Part shown: in pieces, positions 35,847 to 44,342 of the stretch
How the letters are laid out: the number at the start of each line of letters is the position of its first letter
Numbering within the stretch: the first letter of the stretch is position 1
Source: Gammaproteobacteria bacterium
Lineage (GTDB): Bacteria > Pseudomonadota > Gammaproteobacteria > Steroidobacterales > Steroidobacteraceae
Reading direction: 5' to 3'
DNA length: 52,826 bases
Assembly: GCA_016874175.1 (NCBI GenBank)
Contig: VGUP01000003.1
Span: 1 to 52,826 of the forward strand
Notes under the pieces: model-generated
The model's input: the letters and a program-made list of their open reading frames with translations, nothing else
What the model was told of the DNA's origin: nothing
Database searches by the model: none
Position numbers and translations under genes: made by a program

Positions 35847-35914
35847 TTGAAACTCCTAAAAGATTTTTGAGAGATCTACATCGGCCCGACATCGTGACGT
35901 TTTCTCATTCATTC

Positions 35915-36124
35915 TCAAGCGCCATTTTTGGTATTACAATGAAGAAACGCACTAGACAGTTCGTGTTTGGTGCTTATTTCGGATGCATTGACGGAGTTCT
36001 GTTCAATTCTGCCGATGGCTCTCACGGCCTTTGTAACTATAGGGTGCTCATCCCCCAGCAAATCACGAAGTCTTTTTACGAGAGTTTCCAAATAAGATTG
36101 ACGTTGGTCCGTTTTTCGAACTAC
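35915..36124 (-). pseudogene. C-terminal remnant of the IS-split serine/threonine kinase
   Basis: On the far side of the IS element, the minus strand has an open frame of about 67 codons ending at TGA 35915-35917, reading RQSYLETLVKRLRDLLGDEH then PIVTKAVRAIGRIEQN. The LxRR/KRLRxLLGDEHP pattern is the typical last TPR-like repeat of the large Pkn-type kinases. It is the natural continuation of the kinase truncated at 37298. It has no start of its own. Confidence 0.65.
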
Positions 36125-36924
36125 TTAAAACTAGAGTTCGGTGCCTCGGAGCCGTTTCCTGACCATCGTTTTGCGAACTCACTCGGGGTCAGATGACCGA
36201 GCGACCCGTGTGGACGGCAGTGATTGTAGTCCTGCCTCCACGCCTTCAAAACCTCTTTCACGTGGTCGAGCGTAGCAAACTCATTCACGTTCAGACACTC
36301 ATCACGCAGCCGTCCATTAAACGACTCAATCATCCCGTTCTCGGTGGGTTTGCCGGGTCGGATGAAGTCGAGCTTCACGCCTCGGAAATAACACCACTCG
36401 TCGAGCGCTTTGGACGTAAATTCCGTTCCGTGGTCGACAGTTATCGCAAAAGGTAAAGATCTCTCGAGCGCCACTTCGTTCAACGCATCGATGACACTTT
36501 GACCCGTCAAAGAGAAATCCGCCTGCAGCGCCACACACTGTCGATGCCACTTGTCGATGATCGTCAGTACGCGGAACTTCCGACCACTGGCAAGCTGATC
36601 GTGGACGAAGTCCATGGCCCAGTACTGCCCGGCCGCCAGCGCTGTGGGCGAGGGACCGCGGTGCAGGCTGATGCGCTTCTTTCGTCGCACTCTCATACGC
36701 ACCTGGAGGCCCTCCAGCTTGTACAGCCGATGCACTTTGTTCCGGCCTACCTTCCAGCCCTCTCGAGTTAGCAAAATGTGCAGACGTTCGTATCCGAACC
36801 GCGGCCTCGCTGTTGCCAGCTCGCGTAACCGCTGTCGTAGTACGCTCACATCGCGTGCCTGCGAGCGGTAGTACCACGTCGCCACCCGCAAGCCGATGAG
36901 CCGGCAGGACCGCTGCACGCTCAA
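36121..36924 (-). CDS. IS3-family transposase OrfB (DDE integrase domain)
   Basis: 267 aa in the tracked frame, but the natural product is the OrfAB fusion made by a -1 frameshift; in that frame the sequence continues upstream to the A-run at 36982. HTH_21-like start, then the rve core with catalytic Asp in YWAMDFVHD, Asp in ITVDHGTEF and Glu in NGMIESFNGRLRDECLN, so the DDE triad is complete. Ends at the IS tip. Confidence 0.92.
   Translation of the reverse strand: MSVQRSCRLIGLRVATWYYRSQARDVSVLRQRLRELATARPRFGYERLHILLTREGWKVGRNKVHRLYKLEGLQVRMRVRRKKRISLHRGPSPTALAAGQYWAMDFVHDQLASGRKFRVLTIIDKWHRQCVALQADFSLTGQSVIDALNEVALERSLPFAITVDHGTEFTSKALDEWCYFRGVKLDFIRPGKPTENGMIESFNGRLRDECLNVNEFATLDHVKEVLKAWRQDYNHCRPHGSLGHLTPSEFAKRWSGNGSEAPNSSFK
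36125..36147. repeat. IS left inverted repeat
   Basis: Starts TTAAAACTAGAGTTCGGTGC and matches the reverse complement of the right end except at a few positions. The orfB stop lies at this tip. Confidence 0.65.
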
Positions 36925-36974
36925 CCGAAAGCAATCTTGTATCCATCGTGCAATATCTCGGCGCCGGTAGACCG

Positions 36975-37259
36975 CTAAATCTTTTTTTTAACCACCTCCT
37001 GCAGGATGTGACGATCCAGCGTCAGATCGGCTACCAAGCGCTTCAGGCGCGCGTTCTCGTCTCGCAGTTGACGCAGCTCCCGCACCTCAAGAAGGCCTAG
37101 GTTCCCGTATCGCTTCTTCCAGACGTAGAACGTCGCTTCGCTGATACCCATCTGCCGACAAACATCCCCAACCGGCTGCCCTGCGTCAGCTTGCTTGAGC
37201 GCAAATAGGATCTGTTCTTCGGTGAACTTCGATTTCTTCATCGCTTCCTCTCCTTGCAT
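36975..37259 (-). CDS. IS3-family transposase OrfA (HTH and leucine zipper)
   Basis: 94 aa; the native start is probably the second Met (MKKSKFTEEQ). HTH_Tnp_1 with FALKQADAGQPVGDVCRQMG and SEATFYVWKKRYG, then a heptad region (VRELRQLRDENARLKRLVAD). Binds the inverted repeats; alone it limits transposition. Stop lies just after the slippery A7G. Confidence 0.92.
   Translation of the reverse strand: MQGEEAMKKSKFTEEQILFALKQADAGQPVGDVCRQMGISEATFYVWKKRYGNLGLLEVRELRQLRDENARLKRLVADLTLDRHILQEVVKKKI
36981..36988 (-). other. programmed -1 frameshift site A AAA AAA G
   Basis: Seven A then G on the minus strand at the orfA end; slipping -1 replaces KKKI-stop with KKKDLAVYRRR and enters the orfB frame. 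Classical IS3 slippery heptamer. Confidence 0.8.
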
Positions 37260-37272
37260 CGCAAGGACCCCG

Positions 37273-37295
37273 GAAGCACCTTACTCCAGTTGTAA
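37273..37295. repeat. IS right inverted repeat
   Basis: Read inward on the minus strand: TTACAACTGGAGTAAGGTGC; partner of the left repeat. Confidence 0.65.
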
Positions 37296-37297
37296 AC

Positions 37298-39165
37298 TCA
37301 TATGAAATAACGGGGGGACGTCACCATCCCTAGTCGACTCTGAATACGACCAGAGAGAGCTCGAAGCTCTCTAACTGCGTCTTTAGTTTCGCGCAGGCTA
37401 TCGAGAGAACTAGAAAAGCCTTCCTCTGCACGATCGAAATCGCTGTTTCGTAGCGCGATCCAGCCTCGATACCAGTCATATTCCGCTCTTTGCTGCTTAA
37501 GGAGAGGAAGCTTCATTGATAACTCTGCTATTCGACCTAAGTAAATCGCAGCGATGGCGTGCTCTCCTGTTTGCATACAGGCTTCGACAAAATCGAAAAG
37601 CGCCGTTAACAGCGCGCGCGAGGGTCCGTCCCGCTCTAACAGCGCAACACGTTTCGCGGATGTCTTTTTCGTTTTTTCGCGGTCGCCAATCTGACTCCAA
37701 ACCGTAGCAATAGCCGAATAGATGTCGGCTTTAACCCGATAGTCGAAATCCGGTGCAGCATCTAGTACGCTCTCGCCTGAAAGCAATAACTGTTTAGCCG
37801 GAATATCCCTCCTCCCATGCAGCTCAGGGTTGGCGTTTTCGAATAGCCCAATAAGGAAGTCGCGGGTGGCGGTTGCGCGGCGCGACTCGATGCGAGTCTC
37901 GCGGGCTTGCAGTACGGCGATGACGGCGGCGACGGTGACCGCAGTCACCGCCGTGGTACCGATGCCGACTGTCCAGGCATTGCAGGCGATGAATTTTCGA
38001 ATCGCGAGGAGGCGCGACGGCGGTTTTGCACGTACCGGATGACCTTCGAGCCAGCGTACGAGATCAGCGCGCAGCACTTCGGCGGAGGGGTATCGATCGG
38101 TCGCGTTGCGAGCCAGCGCTTTAAGCAAAACGGCGTCGAGCTCACCCCGCAGGATGCGCAGCAAGCGTCGAGGTGTCGATTGACACACGTCTGCGGTGCC
38201 CGGGTCGATCTTGGCGCGACTTGGGGTGCGCAGATGCCCTTCGGTGATCGCCATCTCGAGCTCAGCGCGCGATCCGTTTTGGGTGATGAACGGTGTCGAA
38301 CCGACGAGCAACTCGTAGAGCATCACACCCAACGAGTAGACGTCGGAGGCCAGCGTCAGTCGGGTTTGCTGCACCTGCTCGGGGCTCGCGTAGCGGGGCG
38401 TCATCGCCCGCGACAGGGAACGCGAGAGCGCATCGGCGGGCGAGGATACGGTGTCGTCTCCCATCAGCTTGGCAATACCGAAGTCGAGCAGACGAATTTC
38501 GGCGCGTTGATTGACGAGAATGTTCCCGGGTTTGAGATCCCGATGCAGTACGAGGTTGGTGTGCGCGTACTGAACGGCGTCGAGAACCTGCAAGAACAAG
38601 CGGATGCGACCATCCACCGTCAGTCGATGTTCATCACAGTAGTGATCAAGCCGCTGACCTTCAACATATTCGAGCGCCAAAAACGGCCGTCCAAGCTGAT
38701 CGACGCTGGCGTCGTACAACCTCGCGATATTCGGATGCTCGAGTGAACCGAGGATATCGCGCTCGCGCGCCATGCGACTCGCGAGATCTCGCGCCCAAAC
38801 CATGCGCGGAAGATTGAGTGCGATTTTGCGCTTGATGGTGCCGTCGGTGCGCTCGGCCAACCACACCGAGCCCATCCCGCCATCACCGATTTGTTGCAGC
38901 AATCGGTAGGGACCGACGAGGTCGCCGATCAGCACGGCCGCGGGGGGAGTTAGAACCTCTGCAGCGGTGAGCGCTCCGTCGATGAAATGACGAGTCTCGA
39001 TGCCGGCCTGCACTTCGAGCAGCCGACGCAAGGGTTCGCGCAACGCATGCTGTGCCGCGGGCAATGATTCGACCCAGGCACTGCGCTCGTGGGCTGGCAA
39101 GGACATTGCCTGTACCAGCGGCTGCTGCAACGCCCAAGGCCAGTGCGGCTCTCGCCCCCATGGGT
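37298..39165 (-). pseudogene. Pkn-type serine/threonine protein kinase, truncated by IS and missing the catalytic VAIK lysine
   Basis: The kinase frame is open from 39271, but homology begins only near 39150 (HWPWALQQPLVQAM), and the first plausible ATG is at 39106. The domain has the P-loop GDGGMGSVW, HRDLKPGN, DFG (LLDFGIAKL) and APE-like TPRYASPEQ. However, the nucleotide-anchoring lysine is Asn: KIALNLPR where relatives read VALKLPR. After the kinase core (to about residue 390 of the ORF) come one TM helix (VGIGTTAVTAVTVAAVIAVL) and a TPR-like tail cut off at the IS; the tail's end is at 35915-36124. With both ends damaged and the lysine lost, it is most likely non-functional. Confidence 0.75.
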
Positions 39166-39491
39166 TTGAGTCGAACGGTCTCGTTGCCACTCGTCGGCAC
39201 GATTCGCCGGCCGTCGGGGCGCAACAGTCGAAAAAATCGATATACCGATTGCTCTTGCGTGAGTTCGGCAACGAATGTGCCCTTGCCCTGCCGACGATCG
39301 ATGATTTTTTCGGCCTCCAGGGCGTCCGTCGCTTTGCGTATCGTCCCCTGACTCACCCCGAGCTGCAGCGCAAGCGCCTGCTCGCTCGGTAATAACTCGC
39401 CCGGCCGCCACTCGCCCTCGACGATTCGGCAGACGAGCGCGTCCTGGATCTGCGTGTAGAGGGGTCGGTAGGGCCGGCGGTCGGTTTCCAT
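39160..39491 (-). pseudogene. GntR-family regulator, 3'-truncated, running into the kinase gene
   Basis: ATG 39491. The N-terminal winged helix is intact (YTQIQDALVCRIVEGEWRPG, LPSEQALALQLGVSQGTIRK, DRRQGKGTFVAE), followed by a short linker (YRFFRLLRPDGRRIVPTSGN). After about 110 residues GntR homology stops near 39160 and the frame continues only as out-of-frame kinase coding sequence to 38883. HutC-type regulators should have a further 120-residue ligand domain. So a deletion or rearrangement joined two gene pieces. A DNA-binding stub could still be made. Divergent from glpK. Confidence 0.7.
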
Positions 39492-39555
39492 GACCAATCG
39501 ATCCTCGTAAGGTCGATGACCGGCTGCAATAGGAAATCTTCGATGGCGGAGATGC

Positions 39556-39583
39556 GTTAGCATCGGCGTCAGCCGTTGCTAAC
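39556..39583. promoter_or_regulatory. 12-of-13 bp palindrome between gntR stub and glpK
   Basis: GTTAGCA-T-CGGC, loop GTCA, GCCG-T-TGCTAAC, with one T-T mismatch. It lies 65 bases upstream of the gntR start and 27 bases before glpK; likely an operator, possibly for the GntR protein. No U-run, so not a terminator. Confidence 0.5.
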
Positions 39584-39610
39584 GATAAAAGTCATGAATG
39601 GGAGTTATTC

Positions 39611-41113
39611 ATGAGCCGCTGGATCCTCGCCCTCGATCAAGGCACGACGAGCTCACGCTCCATTCTTTTTGATCACGCCGGCAACATCGTCGCGACGGCG
39701 CAGCGCGAGTTCACGCAGCATTTCCCGCAATCGGGCTGGGTGGAACATGACGCACTCGAGATCTGGGATACCCAGCGCGCAACCATCGACGACGTCTTGA
39801 AAAAAACGGCCGCGAAACCCGGGGATGTCGCCGCAGTGGGTATTACCAATCAGCGCGAAACCACGGTTCTTTGGGATCGCGCGACTGACCTGCCCATTGC
39901 CCCGGCCATTGTCTGGCAAGATCGCCGCGCCGCAGAGACGTGTGCCGCACTACGCGCCGCCGGACACGAGGCGGAAGTCACGCGGCGCACTGGCTTGCTA
40001 CTTGATCCGTATTTCTCGGGCACTAAACTCGCATGGCTGTTGGATCACGTGCCGCACGCGCGCGCTCGAGCTGAGCGTGGCGAGCTGTGCTTCGGCACGA
40101 TAGACAGTTGGCTCGCCTGGAAGCTGTCGGGTGGCAGGCACCACATTACCGATGTCACCAACGCGAGCCGCACCTTGCTGCTCAATCTCGACGGCGAATG
40201 GGACGAGGGTATGCTCAACTTGCTGCGTATCCCGCGAGCGGTACTGCCCAAAGTGCTGTCATCCTCTTTTGACGTCGGCGTCAGGGTCGCCATCGGCGAT
40301 CTCGACGTACCCCTCACCGGCCTTGCCGGCGATCAGCAATCGGCGCTATTTGGACAGGCCTGTCTGCAACCGGGCATGGCAAAGAATACCTATGGCACCG
40401 GCTGTTTCATGCTGCTGCATACGGGAACACGCCCGCTTGCTTCGCATCATCGATTGCTCACCACCATCGCGTGTACGCCCGGCACAGGCGAGCGACGCAG
40501 ACCGCTGCAATATGCATTGGAGGGCAGCGTTTTTGTCGGCGGTGCAGTCGTTCAATGGTTGCGTGACGGTCTCGACTTCGTGAACCACGCCGGAGAAATC
40601 GAAGCGCTGGCCACCAGCGTTGCCGATCACGGTGGGGTTTACGTGGTTCCAGCGTTCACTGGTCTCGGCAGTCCACATTGGGATCCGTTCGCGCGCGGCT
40701 CGATCGCAGGCATCACGCGCGGCACGACGCGCGGGCATATCGCCCGTGCTGCGCTCGAGGCAATAGCCTTTCAGAGTGCAGAGTTGTTGCTCGCCATGCA
40801 GAAAGATGCGGCGGTGCCGCTGCACGAACTGCGGGTAGACGGCGGCGCATCACGCAACGATTTTTTGATGCAGTTCCAATCGAATCTTTTAGGCGTGCCG
40901 GTGATCCGACCTGCCGTGACCGAGACCACGGCATTAGGCGCGGCCTATCTTGCAGGTCTCGCGACCGGCTTCTGGAAATCGACTGACGAGATCGCGGCCC
41001 GCTGGCGCGTAGAGCGGCGCTTCGAGCCGAAGATGTCCCGCGATGCGGCGGCTGCACGCATGCACGAATGGTCGCGCGCGGTCGAACGCTCACTCGGCTG
41101 GGCGAGCAGCTGA
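39611..41113 (+). CDS. glpK: glycerol kinase
   Basis: 500 aa with GGGAG 6 bases before the ATG. FGGY kinase: [60 protein letters not shown], the ATP-site [29 protein letters not shown] and [15 protein letters not shown]. It traps glycerol as glycerol-3-phosphate in the cytosol. No glpF, glpD or glpR nearby; a GntR stub and a palindrome are the only upstream regulatory candidates. Confidence 0.97.
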   Translation: MSRWILALDQGTTSSRSILFDHAGNIVATAQREFTQHFPQSGWVEHDALEIWDTQRATIDDVLKKTAAKPGDVAAVGITNQRETTVLWDRATDLPIAPAIVWQDRRAAETCAALRAAGHEAEVTRRTGLLLDPYFSGTKLAWLLDHVPHARARAERGELCFGTIDSWLAWKLSGGRHHITDVTNASRTLLLNLDGEWDEGMLNLLRIPRAVLPKVLSSSFDVGVRVAIGDLDVPLTGLAGDQQSALFGQACLQPGMAKNTYGTGCFMLLHTGTRPLASHHRLLTTIACTPGTGERRRPLQYALEGSVFVGGAVVQWLRDGLDFVNHAGEIEALATSVADHGGVYVVPAFTGLGSPHWDPFARGSIAGITRGTTRGHIARAALEAIAFQSAELLLAMQKDAAVPLHELRVDGGASRNDFLMQFQSNLLGVPVIRPAVTETTALGAAYLAGLATGFWKSTDEIAARWRVERRFEPKMSRDAAAARMHEWSRAVERSLGWASS

Positions 41114-41165
41114 ACTGGGCGCAGGCTGCCAGCAGCCAATCGCCAGCGCGGTTATGGGTAGTGAG

Positions 41166-41939
41166 CTAGTCGTCGTCGGAACGTTCAGGTCCGTTCTTCA
41201 GTCGCGTTTGATGCGAGTGTACGAATTTGTTTCCGTACACGTCTTCGCCTTTGTGATATCGACGACCGACGCCATCGGGTCGCAGCGGATCGCGCTCGGT
41301 GCGTTCGCGACCGAAGTCACGCGCTGCCTGCTGCTCGGCAGCGATCTGCTCGGGCGTGAATAAACTGCAGCCATCGACAAGGTCGAAGTTTTCCACGAAC
41401 TGGCGGGGGATGGGCATGACACCCGCGATGACGTCGCCCACCTGAATCTCCACCGGAAAGTTCGCGCGAGTGATTTTGAGATTGAAGGTGAAATCGCGGC
41501 GCAGGTTGTCGGTCTCGACCACACCCGCCATATTCTGCAAGCCATCAATGAAATAATTGGGTGGCTGCAAGGTCATGAGGTTGATACCGGGCGGCGTGCG
41601 CAGCGCGAAGGCCGCCTGAACGGTGACGATGCCAAGCCCGAAGTTGGAGACCATGGTCTGCAGGCTGCCATGACGGGTCTCGTCTTCGGTGTTATGGATA
41701 GTGACTATGGTATCGGCGGGGTCCGGACCGCCATTCCAAAGAAAAGTCGCGCGCCACAAGGAGCGCATCGCAAGCCCGTACTGATTGCCGATCACCAGCG
41801 GCAGGCAAAAATACGCATGGCGCGAGAACCAGTCACGCTTGTTGCGCCCACGCAGATTGAAGTAGACCTGCTCGTGCTTGCCACGATAAAAATCGTCGTA
41901 GGGAATGGCGGCGATGGTATTATCGGGAACCTTGATCAT
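41166..41939 (-). CDS. conserved protein of unknown function (DUF6065-like)
   Basis: 257 aa, no signal peptide or membrane segment. Landmarks: a hydrophobic beta-rich core (YFCLPLVIGNQYGLAMRSLW), PPGINLMTLQPPNYFIDGLQ, GVVETDNLRRDFTFNLKITR and a charged C-terminal tail with Gln/Arg-rich helix. This pattern recalls proteins labelled DUF6065, but I could not verify that. It is 18 bases downstream of a 2OG-Fe(II) oxygenase and last in a symporter operon, so a role in handling or modifying the same substrate is possible. Function unknown. Confidence 0.75.
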   Translation of the reverse strand: MIKVPDNTIAAIPYDDFYRGKHEQVYFNLRGRNKRDWFSRHAYFCLPLVIGNQYGLAMRSLWRATFLWNGGPDPADTIVTIHNTEDETRHGSLQTMVSNFGLGIVTVQAAFALRTPPGINLMTLQPPNYFIDGLQNMAGVVETDNLRRDFTFNLKITRANFPVEIQVGDVIAGVMPIPRQFVENFDLVDGCSLFTPEQIAAEQQAARDFGRERTERDPLRPDGVGRRYHKGEDVYGNKFVHSHQTRLKNGPERSDDD

Positions 41940-41957
41940 GTGACGACAAGTTACAGT

Positions 41958-42560
41958 TCAAAATTCGAAGCGGTGGTCAGGATCGAAAGTAATGAAAGAC
42001 GCGATGGTGTGTCGCATGCCGCGCGTCACTCGACGCACTCCATGCAGGAAAAACATCGTACCCGGAAACACCACCAGCATGCGCGGTTGGGGCTTGAGTT
42101 CAAGCCCAAGATTCGGGAAGTGGATCTCGCCGCCATCATAGTCATCGTTCAAATAAATGACCGTAGCGAAGTCGCGCCAAGGATACGGATGCGGAGCGCC
42201 ATGCGGATTTTCGCTGTCGGCATGCGGCTGCAACTCGTAGCCGGGTGGCCAGCGCGCGTAGTTGATGAGGTCTGAGTAAAGCGGCGGCTGCGGTCCGAGT
42301 TGCTCGGTCAGTACGGCGGTGAGCTTGGCGATAGCCCGATCGCGGGTCTGGCGAAATATTCCGCGGATGAGCTCATCGTCGATATCCGTGGGCGTGAGCG
42401 TCCGGCCTTTCCAATAATCGCCGGCATCAGGCATGCCAAAGGCGGCATCATTACGCTCCGCGAAGCCGAGCAAAGCGGCATATTCGTTAACGGTGAGAAA
42501 CGCTGGATCGATCAGCGGAAAGATCGGCAGCGCGTCGATATCAGCGCGGGACGCGCGCAT
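41958..42560 (-). CDS. 2-oxoglutarate/Fe(II) oxygenase, prolyl-4-hydroxylase-like
   Basis: 200 aa. The double-stranded beta-helix carries HxD in LQPHADSENPHG, the distal His in FFLHGVRRV and the 2OG-binding Arg in GMRHTIASFITFD; DFATVIYLNDDYDGGEIHFP is the P4H core strand. It should hydroxylate a peptide or small molecule using O2 and 2-oxoglutarate. Related bacterial proteins often carry an N-terminal helical module; here that module seems to be the separate 78-aa gene 3 bases upstream. Confidence 0.87.
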   Translation of the reverse strand: MRASRADIDALPIFPLIDPAFLTVNEYAALLGFAERNDAAFGMPDAGDYWKGRTLTPTDIDDELIRGIFRQTRDRAIAKLTAVLTEQLGPQPPLYSDLINYARWPPGYELQPHADSENPHGAPHPYPWRDFATVIYLNDDYDGGEIHFPNLGLELKPQPRMLVVFPGTMFFLHGVRRVTRGMRHTIASFITFDPDHRFEF

Positions 42561-42563
42561 CGG

Positions 42564-42800
42564 TCAGGCCTCGGGCGCCGGCGGCGGGTCGTTGGAGATG
42601 GTCGTCTGGGCAGCGGCGTTTTCGACAGCCTTGATTTGCGCCACACGCATCCGCAGCGTGCGCTCCATGACATCGAGCGCGGTACCTTCTGGCCAGCCGT
42701 TGCGAATCATCGATTCGAGCACTGACTCGGGGCTTTGGCCGGCCTCGATTTGCTTGACGATCCAATGCCGCAGTTGCGGCGTGACCCTGCCGTGACTCAT
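42564..42800 (-). CDS. 78-aa helical protein, candidate partner module of the oxygenase
   Basis: ATG 42800 overlaps the symporter stop as ATGA; the tracked longer start lies inside the symporter. Sequence is two to three helices (TPQLRHWIVKQIEAGQSPES, VLESMIRNGWPEGTALDVME) and a Pro-rich tail. The W-I-x-x-Q...G...P-x-x-V-L-x-S-M-x-x-x-G-W pattern is what I recall at the N-terminus of some bacterial 2OG oxygenases, so this is probably that domain as a free subunit. The stop is 3 bases before the oxygenase ATG. Confidence 0.75.
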   Translation of the reverse strand: MSHGRVTPQLRHWIVKQIEAGQSPESVLESMIRNGWPEGTALDVMERTLRMRVAQIKAVENAAAQTTISNDPPPAPEA

Positions 42801-44293
42801 GACGCGGAGGATAGCCGAGTCCCCTTGCCGATGGGCAAGAGGGCGAAACCTACGCAAAGCGCCGCTCCGAGCGGAAACAGCCAAGGAAATGCCACCAACT
42901 CACGCTCGCTGGTGAAGCCGAAAAACTGTGCGTTATGGACCAGTAACACGCCGATGAGTGAAACCGCCACGCCTAGCGGCGCGTTACGGATCCGTTCGCG
43001 CGAGACGAACAAGGCGAGCAGAAAAAGTCCGAGCATCGGACCATAGGTGTACGCCGTCATGGCGAAAGCGAGCGGAGTCAGCCGTTCGTCGGAGCCTGCC
43101 AGCAGCAAGGCGAAGCCACCCAGAACCAACGCCCAGACGATCACCAGAATGCGCGACAGCATCACCGCCCTCGCCTCGTCTAGCGTGCCGTTGCGATGCC
43201 CCTCGTGAAACATGGTGATACTGGTCTCGGAAAGCGCCGAAAGCACCGGGCTCGACATGGCCGCCGCAAACAGCGCTGCCACCATGAAGCCGCGTAGTCC
43301 GGTCGGCATCTCGGACAGAATAAATGCCGGGAAAATACGATCGACGTTTTCGGCTATCAGCGGTGCGAACGCCGGGTCGACCGCGTTCAAGCTGTAATAA
43401 CCCCAAAGGGCGACGCCCACCATCAAAAATAACACCACGACCAGCTCGCCGAGGTTGCTGACATAAAGCGCAATGCGCGCCTCGCGTACCGATCGACAAC
43501 ACAGCATGCGCTGCGTGTTCAACTGATCCGTACCGTAGGCCGCAAGATTCTGGAACGGCATCGCGAAGGCACCGGCCCAAAGCGTGAAGTTGACGCGCGG
43601 ATCGGTGCTCCACTCGATGACATGCGTCTTGCCCGCAGAATCCGCAGCTGACAACAAGCCTGTTAAGCCATCGGGAAAGGTTTGCGTAACAAAAAGAATC
43701 GCCATTAAACCGGCGGCGACGAACATGCAGAACTGCAGCACGTCGGACCAAACCACGGCACGAATTCCGCCGAGCATGGTGCTGAGCGCGGCCACACCTA
43801 CGCTGAGCGCGACGCAACCGGCAAAATCGAGGCCGGTAAGCAACTCGAGGACGAGCGCGACCGCAAACACTCGAACACCCTGACCGAGCACCGCACCAAT
43901 GAAAAAGAGCAGCGCCGACAGTTTGCCGAACACCGGGCCGAGCTTGTCGCGGATGAAGTCGTAGGGACTCGCGTAATTCTTTTCGTACAGACGCGGCAAA
44001 ATGAAGTGTCCGAGAATGGTCTTGGAAATAAGCCCCGCCAAACAGAACTGCAGATAGCGAAAGTCGCCGCCTTGTGCGAATACCAGCGCCGGCACGCCGA
44101 TGAAGGTAACGCCGCTCACTGCGGTGGCGACGATCGACATCGACACGGCATACCAAGGCAAAGAGCGCGAACCGAGGAAGTACTCGCGTGTGCTGCCCTG
44201 CAAATCTTTGACGTGATGACCGATCCAGGTCACGAGGGCGAAATACGCCCCAACCATCGTCCAGTCGAGTACATGAAAATAATTGCTGCCCAC
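42797..44293 (-). CDS. sodium:solute symporter family protein
   Basis: 498 aa, GTG start, about 13 membrane helices. SSS features: first helix LDWTMVGAYFALVTWIG, YFLGSRSLPWYAVSMSIVAT with the Na+-site SGVTFIGVP, PYDFIRDKLGP, AYGTDQLNTQRMLCCRS and the GFMVAALFAAAMSSPVLSAL helix with the Na2-type Ser. Transports a sugar acid, amino sugar or similar solute with Na+; the nearby NagX/NamZ genes make a muropeptide-derived amino sugar a candidate. It couples by a 4-base overlap to the 78-aa gene. Confidence 0.9.
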   Translation of the reverse strand: MGSNYFHVLDWTMVGAYFALVTWIGHHVKDLQGSTREYFLGSRSLPWYAVSMSIVATAVSGVTFIGVPALVFAQGGDFRYLQFCLAGLISKTILGHFILPRLYEKNYASPYDFIRDKLGPVFGKLSALLFFIGAVLGQGVRVFAVALVLELLTGLDFAGCVALSVGVAALSTMLGGIRAVVWSDVLQFCMFVAAGLMAILFVTQTFPDGLTGLLSAADSAGKTHVIEWSTDPRVNFTLWAGAFAMPFQNLAAYGTDQLNTQRMLCCRSVREARIALYVSNLGELVVVLFLMVGVALWGYYSLNAVDPAFAPLIAENVDRIFPAFILSEMPTGLRGFMVAALFAAAMSSPVLSALSETSITMFHEGHRNGTLDEARAVMLSRILVIVWALVLGGFALLLAGSDERLTPLAFAMTAYTYGPMLGLFLLALFVSRERIRNAPLGVAVSLIGVLLVHNAQFFGFTSERELVAFPWLFPLGAALCVGFALLPIGKGTRLSSAS

Positions 44294-44342
44294 GACCGAT
44301 GTACCTCGGAGAATCGTTAGGTAGCCACGTCAGGTCGCCCCG

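Larger units (their letters stand above)
36125..37295 (-). mobile_element. IS3-family insertion sequence (IS407-like group), about 1.17 kb
   Basis: Contains overlapping orfA and orfB with a frameshift site and is bounded by imperfect inverted repeats of about 23 bases (TTAAAACTAGAGTTCGGTGC left; TTACAACTGGAGTAAGGTGC right). Size is usual for this family. A clean target duplication could not be fixed: an AGT is possible if the tips differ by one base. It lies inside a kinase gene in the same orientation. Both orfs look intact, so the element may still be mobile. Confidence 0.85.

Noticed and set aside
35555-36196. 213-aa plus-strand ORF across the IS left end
   Set aside because: Crosses the IS boundary and is opposite the kinase remnant and two small ORFs; no domain seen.
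36121-37301. Perfect target-site duplication of the IS element
   Set aside because: Flanks give only a 3-base AGT if the two tips differ in length, or TACT/AACT; not convincing.
37907-38746. 279-aa plus-strand ORF within the kinase region
   Set aside because: Opposite strand of readable kinase motifs (HRDLKPGN, DFG).
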